Of a stretch of DNA of 64,000 nt, positions 15,556 to 27,131 are shown piece after piece; positions within the stretch are counted from its first letter, which is position 1, and each line of letters opens with the position of its first letter. A model generated the notes under the pieces. The model was given only the letters and a program-made list of their open reading frames with translations. It was not told the DNA's origin and searched no databases. This DNA is from Adineta steineri (lineage: Eukaryota; Rotifera; Eurotatoria; Adinetida; Adinetidae): positions 1 through 64,000 of the forward strand of contig CAJNOI010000228.1 of NCBI GenBank assembly GCA_905250115.1. Direction: 5' to 3'. Both the position numbers and the translations under genes were made by a program.

Positions 15556-16901
15556 AGGTATTGAAACTATATATAAATGCCAAGAGAAAGAAAAGAAAAT
15601 TCATCAAAATTACTAATAAAAAATGCTATGTTAGTAAAATAATATTATTATATTATCATTATAACAATTAAAAACTTTTTTTTATTAATATTTAACCTTT
15701 ACTGATTTGTTTAATACTATTTTAGATTTGAACTTTCTATTTAGTTAATGATGGTATCTAAAAAATTATTTGTAGGTATTTTTTTATAAAGATCCATATT
15801 AATGTTATAGTTAATCATAAACAACAACATAGATTTTTCTTTGTCTACATCCGCTAGTCGTTATTATCTTTATAATAATTAGATTCTGTATAATATGTTA
15901 ATATTACAATTTAGTTTTAATCTTCTAACGTTGATAAATAATGATTATGAATCGTTATCATTATTTGACAAATTCGTTTAATATTTTATTTCTATATATG
16001 TCGACGTCGGAAAGAAATCGTTAATAACCATTGTAAATTATATCCAATCACGTTGAAGATTTTGATTACTATATCGTATGGCAACATATCTTCTAAACAC
16101 TCAAAAACAAATTAAAAATTAAACAAGAAAAAAAAAACAACTGTCTATTATCCTTGTCAAAATTAAGACGGTGTATATGATAAGTATTTTTATATAATCT
16201 TTTTTTCTATTATTTCATAATTATCACATCACCTATTCGTTCATGTATGAAAAAACAAAATGATGACAAGTTTTTTTCTTCTCCAGAGTACTACAAATTC
16301 CATTTCCGTTACTTTTTACGTGCCGATTTCCGTTACAATCATGTATCTATAACAATGGGCGGCGAAATAAATAGCTAAGTATCTATGTGACTTATAGGCA
16401 TACAATAATGAATTCAATGTAATCAAGCATACATAGTTCAAGTATCACTGGTATTCAATAACACATCAAGAGAATGAATAAGAGCATACACAGTAGTAAT
16501 ATTCAAAGTATTCTATATTGAATCACGCTAATAAACTTGACAAGTTCAATACATGTATATACTAAATTGTTATCATTTAAATTAGTGTATAGTTAGGAAA
16601 AAACGTATTGAATTTATTATGAGTACATTATAAGAAGAAAAAAAGAGATTGTATATATATTTTCATTGTGTTGTTTTGCACTATATTGTGTCAAAATAAA
16701 CTCGTCGATGATCAATAGAAAAATAGATTCAGTTAAATTGAAACAAAAACGAATTTAATCATTCATTATTATTGTACAGAAATTTCATTTTATTCACAAA
16801 GAGTATATTTGCCTCTTAGCAAGTTTTCTTTTTCTATGTCAATCACTTAAATCTTAAAAGTACTCTTCTATAGTTCGATTGTCGGTATGAATTGATGAAG
16901 A

Positions 16902-16926
16902 GGAGAAGAAGAAGAAGAAGAAGAAA
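16902..16926. repeat. (GAA)n microsatellite
   Basis: Run of GAA trinucleotides in the region upstream of Dbx. Confidence 0.8.
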
Positions 16927-17258
16927 ATCTTTACCAATTTTTTTTTATTTTCGCTTTCCTTGACAATAATTCAACGATTAAAAAAAATCAAAAATTTCAT
17001 TTGTATTCATAATTCAATATATATAAATAACTGATGATGACGCCCATAAAAAGTCAGAGCTTTTTTTTCTCTAGCTACCACTTACACACTATTTATAAGT
17101 TTTTTTTTTGCTTTTTTCAACATGAATCAATTCATTGATACTGTCATTATGTGTCTACTCTCTTGAACAAATCAATTGACAAATGAAAGAAGCGAGAGAA
17201 CAGTTAGTTTCTACCTGCAAGCGTTATGAATGGTTGATACTCTTCGTCATTTATATTT

Positions 17259-17302
17259 TCTCTTTCTCTTTCTCTCTCTCTCTCTCTCTCTCGCTCTCTC
17301 TC
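17259..17302. repeat. (CT)n microsatellite upstream of Dbx
   Basis: Nearly pure CT run with one interruption, ending about 110 bases before the Dbx start codon, in what should be its promoter or 5' untranslated region. Confidence 0.85.
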
Positions 17303-17410
17303 AACAATGATTGGACACTAATGGAAAATGATCGGATCATGTATTCGTTTAAATAAATTCATAAAATGAAAATTTTCATTGTTTGTCTAACGCAGACATA
17401 TATATAAAAG

Positions 17411-19356
17411 ATGATGAATAATGGTTTATGTGGACAAACGACGCATTTATTACCACTGTTAACAAAAATGAAAAGAAATATTTCAAATAATAATGAAGAT
17501 AATTTAACATCCATATCTTTTGTTGGTACAAGATCATTAGTATCATCTCGTAAAATACTTAAATTTGGTGTTGATACAATTCTTGGCAATGTTAATACAC
17601 ATTTAGATAATAATTCTTCATTTGAAATAGGTAATGATTCAAATGATGAATTAAGACATAAAGGTAAAAATTGTTTATAATTATTAAATCAGAAGAAATG
17701 TATTTATATATAGTTGACATTCATGTTACATCACCTATTTCAACAAATTCATCTGTTTCTTCAAGTGAACCTTCTCTTGTTCAATCTCCTGTAATCAAAC
17801 AACAATTTTCAATGTGTTCAAATAGTAATTCACTTCATCCATCATCTCAAGAAATTAATAATGATCATATTTTACAACAGATGATTGCAGCCAGTCGATC
17901 TCATCATTCTTCATTACCACCTCATCCTTTATGGCGTCCAAATCTTCGACCTTTTATTGGTAAGTACTGATAAATATATACAAAACAGGTTGTCTATATC
18001 AATTATCTATTATATATGACATGAGCCAATTAAAATCAAAACAAAAATATTATGATCTTTTAGAGATTATCGACAAAGGACATCCAAAAGACGATGATTC
18101 ATTATGAGTTTTGATTGGTGTTAGCGTCTGTGTGATTCACACGATGCTAATCTAGAGATTAAGTTAGTCCTTCTAGTCTAATTGGTTTAGGATAACTGCC
18201 CGGATAGCATGAGGTGTGGGTTCGAATCCCACGAAGATCACTTTTTCTCCACTTTCTCTTTCTTTCATTTTCCTTCCGCTGATATATACAGTTTTTCTGA
18301 TATTGATTCGCTTTATCTGCTCTCTCTGTATACTATTAACAAAAACCATATCGCACAAAGTATTATTTTCTTATGTATTCATTCCCTATTGGTTAATTCG
18401 CCTTCATTTTCCTCGTGTCCTCTGTATATTTTATGAAACGATCTATATGAACATATAATAGGAATTCATGTCATGCAATAATATCCCTCTAATTATATAT
18501 GTTATTGATAATTAAAGAATTAGTATAGTGTTTTTCAAACGATAATTTCTTTTGAATAGAGAAAGATAAATAAAAGCAATATTTAACTGGATATTCTTGA
18601 TGGATGGCATCTTTCTTTCGCTTCGCTTGTTTTGATTTCTTCACTCTAGGCTTATTTCTATTGTCTACATATTATTTTTTATTCTTTTTATTCAATTAAT
18701 GTATTCTATCTATTATCAAAACAAAAGAGAATGTGTATTTGTTGATTCTTTGTCTTTATTGTATAGGTCATTATTTTGAAAATAATGGTTCACCTTCAAT
18801 TTTAAATGGTTTAATGCCAGGAAATGGACTTTATTTTCCATCATCAGCATCATTTTGGCCAATAGATCTTCGAGGTAAAACACAACCGCGAATGTTAAGA
18901 CGTGCAGTTTTTACTGATCAACAACGTAAAGGTCTTGAAGTTGCTTTTTTAAAACAAAAATATATTAGTAAACCTGAAAGAAAAAAATTAGCACAACGTC
19001 TTAATTTAAAAGATTCACAGGTAAAATATTTAAATTGTTAATCATTTTAATTCTTTATTTTCTTTTATAAAAATTGTCAAGGTGAAAATTTGGTAAGAAA
19101 AATTGAATTTTCGAAGAATTTGTTTTTTTTTAAATAATATTTTAGGTTTCAAAATCGTCGTATGAAATGGCGAAATACAAAAGAACGTGAATTACTAATG
19201 TCAACAAAATCAATTAATAATAACAATGAATTATCAAATGATTGTCAACAAAAAGACGAATTTCTTGGTTCATATTGTTCTAATTTAATTGATGATGATA
19301 ATAACGAAACAAATAATTCTGATATTGAAGAAAATAATCAATTAAATGAAGAATAA
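17411..19356 (+). CDS. dbx: Dbx-type homeobox transcription factor, five exons including an 11-nt microexon
   Basis: Nuclear DNA-binding protein; Dbx factors pattern interneurons in animal nervous systems. Exons 17411-17663, 17714-17959, 18767-19020, 19082-19092 and 19146-19356 sum to 975 nt (324 aa). The homeodomain begins after RGKTQPR with MLRRAVFTDQQRKGLE, continues QKYISKPERKKLAQRLNLKDSQ and ends in the recognition helix KIWFQNRRMKWRNTKERELL. The LRRAVF start, KQKYISKP(D/E)RKKLA and WRN(S/T)KERELL are hallmarks of the Dbx class. The recognition helix is split by two introns, so an 11-nt exon encodes only V-K-I and two bases of Trp; skipping it would break the frame. The N-terminal half is Ser/Asn/His-rich with a WRP-type motif (PHPLWRPNLRPF); the C-terminal tail is acidic. 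The start ATG at 17411 is the first in the open frame. Confidence 0.9.
18167..18240 (+). tRNA. tRNA-like sequence or tRNA pseudogene inside a Dbx intron
   Basis: A 74-nt sequence carries a good A box (TAGTCTAATTGG) and a perfect B box (GGTTCGAATCC). A strong T arm (GTGGG/CCCAC) is followed by a seven-base acceptor strand and a TTTTT run that could stop RNA polymerase III. The acceptor stem has about two mismatches and the anticodon stem is weak, with C where the invariant U33 should be, so I cannot assign an amino acid. It may be a decayed tRNA or the tRNA-derived head of a SINE. It lies in the 807-nt third intron of Dbx, on the same strand. Confidence 0.4.
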
Positions 19357-20897
19357 AATTGTATTGTATTTTAATTAAGATGTTTTCTGTTTTTTGTTTC
19401 AATTTAGACATTTTTCCTTTTATTAATTCTCAACAATAAAGAGAATATATATATGTACATGTACAAATATTTCAGTTGATCAAAATAAATAAATTAAAAC
19501 TTAATAGATAAGTGAATGAATTTTCATAGATTGATCCTATTAATACTTAAAATCTTGTTATTCTTTTCAACATCAGTCACTTCAGTCAAGTATACTTTTC
19601 TGTATTTGTTTGTTTATATATGAATCCTTAATGTATATATACAATCGTGTTTGCATTAACCTTCGTTTTGTATTAAGTAGATCATTTTGTTTTTATTTTA
19701 TTTAGTTTTTGTTGCTAATAGAAAATTGATTTTATTAGTGAATACATCGTTGATATTATTTTAAAATTATGATCATCTTCTTTAATTATTACTAAAATAA
19801 TTGTATTAGGTGAATGTTTCACTTTTATTTTCTTATTCTATCAAATGACGAAATAAGAGAATCCTTTGAAATATTTTGATTGATACTGCCATCTGTATCC
19901 AAAGTAGGCTAAGAAAAAATAAACTACCAACAAACATGAAGATTTAGATGTACAACTAAGACGAGATTATCCATAATAATACATGTTAAACTTAGCGATT
20001 TCATAGTTCTTGAATTGATTGCTTAGCAACTTTGATATAATAATCAAATAAGAAGTCTTATAAAAATTGAATAATATTATTTTATTTTTCTTAAGTATCA
20101 TTATATCAAATAAATCACAAATAATACAAAGGTTTGAATTGTATTTCATTGTGTGAGTGGATGCATGTTTGTGTTTTATATTTTGCATGAAAATCTTTTC
20201 ATAATCATTCAATAAAGTAAGAACTTCTTCTTTGGATCTTTCTGATTGTAATCAAAGACTTTATTGTTGATGTATCGAGAGCTTATAGTCGTTCTCCCCA
20301 GTATTTCTCAGAATGGAAGTGATATAAATAAAAAAAAACTAAATATATACACAGATAAGTCATGGCAATCTTTCTAAATCACTGAAATATGATGGTTCTC
20401 GCTTTCCGATACGGCGCGGAGCGCTAAAAGCAGGAGGGGAGTAATCACAAAATCGGAGAAAGAAAAAACAATTTTCTCAGTTTGAGTTTTTCTGAATTTT
20501 AGAAAAAACTTCTTAAATTTTCCGTCTTAACTACCCAAAAACCAAAACTGATGAGCAAAAAAAAAAGGTCTTTAGTTTAGTTTGTAGAGGATTCTGTAGA
20601 CCTACGAACCAGTTTTGAAATCCAAAATGGGAAAATAGGAGAAACTAAATCGGCCCAAGCGGTAACAAGTCAACTCAAAAATCGGAGAAAATTCAGTCTT
20701 TTTTCCAAAAGCAGGAGGGGGGTACCTCCGCTCGCGCCGCGCTTGTTCATCACTCAACTTAATTTGACTTATGCACCTTACTGTATACAAAATATAGACA
20801 TTTTAAGTTTACAAAATGTTCGCCTAAATATACTTTTTCTTTTTTTCTTTTTTTAATTAAAAAATATTATTCTGCCTTTTCTTTAGCAGTAATTCAT
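19357..20897. other. Intergenic between Dbx and the cupredoxin-like gene; contains a repeat-like insert
   Basis: No gene is supported. The first kilobase is AT-rich; a minus-strand frame at 19967-20212 shows no coding features. From about 20400 the composition shifts to a more GC-rich repeat-like block, described separately. The 3' untranslated region of Dbx lies at the left end. Confidence 0.5.
20400..20752. repeat. GC-richer repeat-like block with internal direct repeats
   Basis: Two copies of AAAAGCAGGAGGGG (about 20428 and 20706) each lie next to GC-rich sequence: GGCGCGGAGCGC on the left, CTCCGCTCGCGCCGCGC on the right, roughly inverted relative to each other. Two AAAATCGGAGAAA copies lie between them. 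The composition stands out from its surroundings. It looks like a non-autonomous mobile element or its remnant. No coding sequence and no exact boundaries are evident. Confidence 0.4.
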
Positions 20898-23800
20898 ATG
20901 GCTTCATTACAGAATAATGAGTTAAACAATCATCTTCAATCTGATGATGATGATGCAAATGTAATTCATATCATAGATATAACGAATGGTACATTTCCTG
21001 AACATATATCTGGTCGTATTGAAAGTAATGATACAATTGAATTCAAAGTTAATTCAGATGATGAATATGATATATTTCAAGTTTATAAAGATAATACTGA
21101 TTACTATCGAATAGATAATGGAATAGAATTATTTAATATAAATAATAATACATCGGAAAAGAAAAGACGTATTGAACTTTCATTTAGTTTTCATTGTTCA
21201 ACAATGGAATTATATTTTTGTATAATTCCATCATTACAACATGAAACATATTTAAAATCACGTCAATGTTCAAAAGAAAATTGTGAAAAAAATTATCTTT
21301 TAATTCATAGAAATGAAATGAAATTTTCTTTCAATGATAATAAAGAAAGTCAAAAAATTATTTTACATAAAAATGATACAATTGAACTTGAATGGATATC
21401 AAAACGTTGTAATGGTTATCGTATAGAAGAAAATAGATATTGCCCAATATCTGGTGGCCTTTATAAAATCGAACAAACATCAGATATAATAACAAATCGT
21501 GCTGTAACACAAGGAAAATTTCAAAGAACATTTAATGAATATGGTACATCATTTTTATTTCGTTTAACTGAAACAAATCAAATTCATGATATCATGGTAT
21601 GTATTATAAAAGATAAATATCAAATAAAACATATTGAAATAACTGATATAAATATTCAACCAAATATTATTTCAATTGAACAAAATGACTCAATTATATT
21701 TGAATGGAATACAAAAGAAAAACAAACTCTTATTCAAATTGATCCTTATCTGATCGATGAAAATACACAACAATCAATCGAAGTTTGTATTTCAAATGAA
21801 TAAATAAATTACAACTATCTAATTCTTTTTCTTTTTCTAAGTTGAAAACAATCGGAGAACATTTCTTTTGGCCATATGATCCATCCTATCGTGGTTATAT
21901 GATTCATAAATTTAATCAAACAGGTATTTTTTGTTTTAAAACAGCAAATAACCAAATTGGAACGATTATTGTTGAACCAAAGAAAAATATTTATTCTTTT
22001 CCAATTTTTGGTGATCAATTAAGTATGTTTAAATGAAAACAACTTACCAAAATATGATTATCTTTTTTTATTTAGTTTTAAAAATGAATACAAATGATTT
22101 AGTTCAATTTGAATGGAAGATGACTGATTCACAAGAAGAACCAGTATTAATCACGGTTGATGCTAATACATCCATCGTACCGGATGTAGCGGGTGGTCTT
22201 ACAGGAATATTTGATTGTTGTAAGTTAGTTGTATATCAAAGAATAAAACAAACGTATCGATAGATACAAGGGAGAAAGAGCGGAAGCCATTCGTTTGGAT
22301 TCCAATGATTCCCATGGATTCTTTTGAATTCTCACAAAGTCTGATAAATATTTTTCGATTTTGTCTTATTTCATGGTTGTTTTAGATCTATCAGCCTGCA
22401 TTGAATATTCTAGAACGTGATATAAATTTTAAACAAACTGCCTAAGTTATCAAAACTAGGGGTACACATAGTTTAGTTCTAGTTCACAACGGTTCAGTAT
22501 TTTAGACGACTCAGCTATACGAAAAGAACTATTTTCAGAGCTCGGTTCACGGCATCTGAACTGTTTTAATAAGTTCAATTCGTTCAAGTGAATTGTGCGT
22601 ACCCCTAGTCTTTCGAGATTCTATCAAATTATTCCACAATGGTCGATTTTTTAGAGCAATATCTCGTAAATTTCTAGAAACTTCAAAGATTTTAATGAAT
22701 ATCGAGGACTTTCATGTCTCATTTACGATTTCTGGATTTCCTAAACGTCCGAAGGATTCCATAAATATTTTTGGATTCCAAGATTCCGCTCTTTCCCCCT
22801 TGGAAAAAATACAATATCATATTTATGAATTGACTATAAAATATTTGAGTATCATTGTGATAGCACTAGACATATATTTCAATATAACTGTAACCGAGCA
22901 TGTGCACATATATAGAAGATTCAGAATACACTACTTGATTAGACAGAAAATGATTACAGTATATATATCTTTTTAGCTATGCATAAATGTGTCAAAGTTG
23001 AACCATTTTTTCGTTCTTATTTCCATACATGCGAAACATTTCTTCTTCATATTCCACAACATGGTCTTTATAGTTTTGCATATTGTGATAATCGTGATGA
23101 TGTTGTATTAAGTGTTATTGTTGAAAATAGTATTAATGTAAGAATATAAATTTTTACTTTGTTTGTTTATTATTATAGTAATCTATATAGAATCATCATA
23201 TCACATATAGTGAACAAAATATGTTTGAACCAAATACAATAATTGTTAATCGTAATGATCAAGTTTGGTTTGATTCGATATCAGCAAATATTTATCGAGC
23301 AGATGAATATGGAAATCATTTAGACGTAGATAAACCAATTTTTCAACCACAATTAAATAGTATGAATTATTTTATGCAACAATTTAAACAAATTGGAATT
23401 TATTATTTTTCAACGGATATTAAGAATGATAATTATACAACAAAAATTTCATCATCATCATCACCATTAGCGATTATTGTTTTACCTGAAATTCATTTCC
23501 ATTATAAATTCATTCGTCTTGGTGATTTTGATTTTCAAGCAATAATAACTAATATAAATGATTTTGTTATATGGCAATTTGAACAAATTATTCGTTTCGG
23601 TGTTATACAATTACGTTCAAATGAAACTTTACAAGATTTAGCATCATGTCATGATCGAGCTGTATCAGGTCGTAATCGACAATGTCTTGCTGTTGAATGT
23701 ATTATGCCTGGAGTATTTTATTTCGCTAATCCAGGTAAAAAATGAAATGAAGAATTTATTAATAAAAAATATTTTGTTTTTTAGAATTTGAACGAGTTAC

Positions 23801-26414
23801 TGGTTCAGAACAGGTAAAGTGAAAATGAATATAATCATTAAAATTAATTTTATCTGAAAAGGATCGTCTAATATCAACAATTATTATTGATCCACCATTT
23901 AGTAAAGCATGTTTTTTTATTACACATCAACAATTTGTTCCTAATGTTTTCCATATTGCTCAGGTAGACTTTCTTCTTTAAAAAAAAGTTGTTTTTTTCT
24001 AAATAAATTTTAGAATGAAAGTATTTCATGGGTATTATTAAATAACGATCAATATCATCGAATTTATGTTGAATCAAATGAAAATGAGAAACCAAACTTA
24101 AACGAAGTAACTTATTTTCTTATAAATTAAAAATTTAAATTAAATTTTATTCATATATATAAGAATAATCGTATTGATCGATCAATTGAACAATATGTGC
24201 CTGATATACATTATTTATATACATTTAATCAATGTGGACAATATACTATTCGATCTGATCGTTTCAATAATACAGCAACTGTTATTGTTTATTCAGATGA
24301 TATCATTCGAAATGATAGTAAATATTAGTTTTTCTGTTCTATAATACTTTTTTATCTTTTATCTATAGAAAAACGAACACAACAACCTCAAATAATCGAA
24401 GAAATTGATACACTTAGTCAATTTAAAACACGAGTACATTTAAAATATCCAAATCAAGATGCGATAATATATTATACACTTGATGGAACGCTTCCAACAA
24501 GACATCATGATAATGTTCATGTAAAAATAAATGTATATTATTCAATTAAATATTAATCATTCTAATTTAGATTTATAATACTAATGAAGATATATGTTTT
24601 GATCAACCAGGTTTTCATATTTTACGTGCCTATGCAACTGAAAATGAAAAGATATCAAGCAGTGTTATTACAAGCAGGTTTGTTTTAAAGAATATTTTCA
24701 AGAAAGATATATTAATAAATGATAGAATACTTTTGAAATTCCAGTATTTATTATAACGATATTGAATTAGGAAAATTGATGTTGCCTTTTGAACATAGAG
24801 TTTATTTTGACTATTATTTTAGTCCAACTTTTGTTATGGAAAATGATGAACTAGAAATAGTGAATGTATGTTTATTTCTATTAGAAAAAAATTCGATTTT
24901 TATGTGTATCTCATAGGAATCTCTGTCAGCATGGAGTAGTACAAAAATAAATCTTTCAGCTTCCATACAATATCCAAACAAATTATATGGAAAAATTCAA
25001 GTGGAACCAACAAGTTCAGCAGATCTTGTTGATCATTTTGAATTATATGTAGATGATATAGCACAAAGTGTCAATCTATCACCAACTGATATTATATTTT
25101 CAGCCGAAGGTTTTGCTGGTGGTGAACAATATGAAATCTATATTTTAGCTTATCCAAAATCAAATATTATTAATGCTATACCAATACCATCGAATAAACG
25201 GGTATTTTGTGATATTAAAAAAAATCATTATAGAAAATGTGGGTTTTATTCTATTTATTTAATAGGCATTTGAAATTAAACGAGAAATTCATGGTGCACC
25301 ATTAATTAGTTTAGCTGTATCGAATGAACAAACGACAATCTTTTTAATGTGGGCTCATATTGGAGATCATGTTAGTGAATATATTGTTTATGTTGATGAT
25401 ATTGAAAGGACAACGGTATCGTATATTCAGATTTGCCTGAGTAAAATTTTTTTATGTTAATTCAATTTGATAGATTTTTGAAAAAGATTTTAATGATTTT
25501 TTTTGGTATTCAGTTTCATGGTGCTCAACAACGAAAAAGATACCTTTTACATGTTGAAGCAAAACTAAAAAGTGAGATAAAATTCATTCTTAATTAATTA
25601 TTGCAATTATGTTCTATTTAATATTTTAGATAGTAATGATATTCGAAAATCAAATATCCTTAATGTTAATCCACCATTAGAAATGCCATTAAAAGAACAA
25701 TTAATTGATCGATATTTTGCATATATAACAGTTAATGCTGAAATTCCACCACCTGATATGCGATTAGAGAGTAAGATTAGAATTTCATATAATATATATT
25801 ATAAACATTATATCAATTCATGATTTTTATTTTAGTTATTCATCTTGATCATTTTCCACATCCTCGTCCAGAACCACAACGTAAAATTGAAACTCTTTCT
25901 ATTGTAAGCAGTTAGATTTTTAGGAGAAAAAGAAAATATTTGATCTTTCTCTCAGACTCCTAGTCTTCAGGATGCCATTCCAACAATATCATTTCAGCAA
26001 AATTCTAATGGTATTACACTGTTTTGGAGCAAATCAACACAGAGAATCTCAGATATTGTTCATAATTATCGAGTAAGTGAATTATTTCTGAATACATATT
26101 CTATTTCTAATAGTTTTGATTAGATTATTGTTGACGGAGAACAATACGGGGAATCAATCTCACCATCTGATGAGCCAAACTTTCAATTAAATCTCTCACC
26201 AGGCAAACATGAGTGCTATTTATCTGTTATACCGAAAATGACTGTTTACAAATTATGTGACATTCAGAATACAAACATGCTAATGCGAAAGTTGTATCTA
26301 AATATATCTCATCTAAGCTATACAGTTATTGATAGCATTTTAGCAATGTTACATGAGACAAATTCATTTCAAACTTTTCCTAGAAAAAGAGACTTATTGA
26401 TCAAAGTATATTAG
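20898..26414 (+). CDS. Large beta-sandwich protein: cupredoxin-like repeats, a chitobiase-C-terminal-like domain and FN3-like domains (1260 aa)
   Basis: Nineteen exons join in frame: 20898-21782, 21842-22022, 22076-22219, 22977-23137, 23191-23734, 23785-23813, 23862-23963, 24014-24106, 24164-24317, 24369-24520, 24571-24677, 24745-24865, 24917-25201, 25266-25415, 25514-25571, 25630-25770, 25836-25913, 25966-26072, 26124-26414 (3783 nt). The first half repeats a cupredoxin-like pattern: a strand with a ND.(I/V).F.W core, then an F..(I/T)G.Y.F strand and an (I/V)IV edge, several times, without a clear conserved copper-ligand set. A segment with YYTLDGTLPT resembles the chitobiase/beta-hexosaminidase C-terminal (Fn3-associated) domain. 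FN3-like sandwiches follow (EYIVYVDD, NYRIIVDGEQYG). No signal peptide or membrane segment is seen, so an intracellular, perhaps ciliary or cytoskeletal, scaffold is possible. The start codon and the last about 60 residues are less certain. Confidence 0.7.
22267..22802. mobile_element. Non-autonomous element with terminal inverted repeats in an intron
   Basis: Intron 3 of the cupredoxin-like gene is 757 nt, far above the usual 50-60. It contains a left end reading CAAGGGAGAAAGAGCGGAA and a right end whose reverse complement reads CCAAGGGGGAAAGAGCGGAA, 536 bp apart. TTGGATTCC lies just inside both ends, also inverted. No transposase frame is present. A second inverted-repeat unit sits inside it at 22456-22608. 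Confidence 0.55.
22456..22608. mobile_element. Nested 153-bp inverted-repeat element
   Basis: Begins CTAGGGGTACACA and ends TGTGCGTACCCCTAG, a good terminal inverted repeat. Pairing continues inwards through GTTCA-rich stretches. It lies inside the larger inverted-repeat element, so it is either a later insertion or part of one complex foldback. The TAGGGGT terminus resembles hAT-type MITE ends, but no 8-bp target duplication is obvious. Confidence 0.45.
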
Positions 26415-27131
26415 CAACTTTATTATGTATAATAACATAGTAATCCTATTTATATTTATTAAATCAAGTATTTTGAATTAGTTCATACTTGAAAATTAAC
26501 CATTGCAATCTTCTACGAATTATTTTTAAGCAGCCGGATTTGAGATAATTTAAAGTGGTCATCTTTTAATACGAATTCACGACCGTTGTCTGACTGGAGA
26601 GTTGCCAAAACAGCATCCACCTTGACTACTTTTGATAAAAGCATATTAGACTTTTGCTACTGTAACCGAACTTCCTTGAAGTTTCACAATATAATGAAGA
26701 TAGAAATCTAATTCTACATTAAATAACGTATTTTGGTTGATTTGTTTGCTGTAAGATCATTTTTATGATTAATCCTTAATGCCGGAGAAGTGTTTCTTTA
26801 CATGAAGTTTGTCATCTAACGACCGAATTATAAGTCATTGCTATTTTCTGGTTCCAGCAACATAATATGTTAATTACTTCAATACAATCGGTTTACGAAC
26901 AAAAAACATTTTATGTATCATTCATTTGAAACCATGTTTGTCAAATATTTAACTTATAATTATCTTTGTACGGTTATAACAAGGTCAACTTTTCTTTACA
27001 TATAGATTAGACAAAATAGAGATAGTGCAGAATCTTTCCTTATAAATGTCCTCTTTAAAGAATTTGTTTTTAAGTATTATATTATTACAGAATAGATGGC
27101 GTTTTTGTTAAGGGTTGTGATCACTTAATTA
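26415..27131. other. Gap between two related genes, no gene seen
   Basis: AT-rich sequence with stops in all frames between the stop at 26412-26414 and the start at 27132. Because both neighbours end and begin within FN3-like sequence on the same strand, it could be a long intron of one gene. However, an in-frame TAA lies just before the 27132 ATG with no acceptor between them, which favours two genes. Confidence 0.45.

Larger units (their letters stand above)
14372..17410. other. Long intergenic region upstream of Dbx, containing a foldback element
   Basis: About 3 kb of AT-rich sequence with no supported gene. It contains the palindromic element at 15268-15555 and, closer to Dbx, GAA and CT microsatellites. 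It probably includes the regulatory region of the homeobox gene, but no recognisable element can be named. Confidence 0.5.

Noticed and set aside
17259..17302. CT run as a CRISPR or regulatory array
   Set aside because: A simple dinucleotide microsatellite with no spacer structure. No CRISPR-like array exists anywhere in the window.
26415..27131. Treating the cupredoxin/FN3 and FN3 genes as one gene with a 1-kb intron
   Set aside because: An in-frame stop precedes the 27132 ATG with no acceptor between, and both gene models have complete phase-consistent ends; RNA data could still overturn this.
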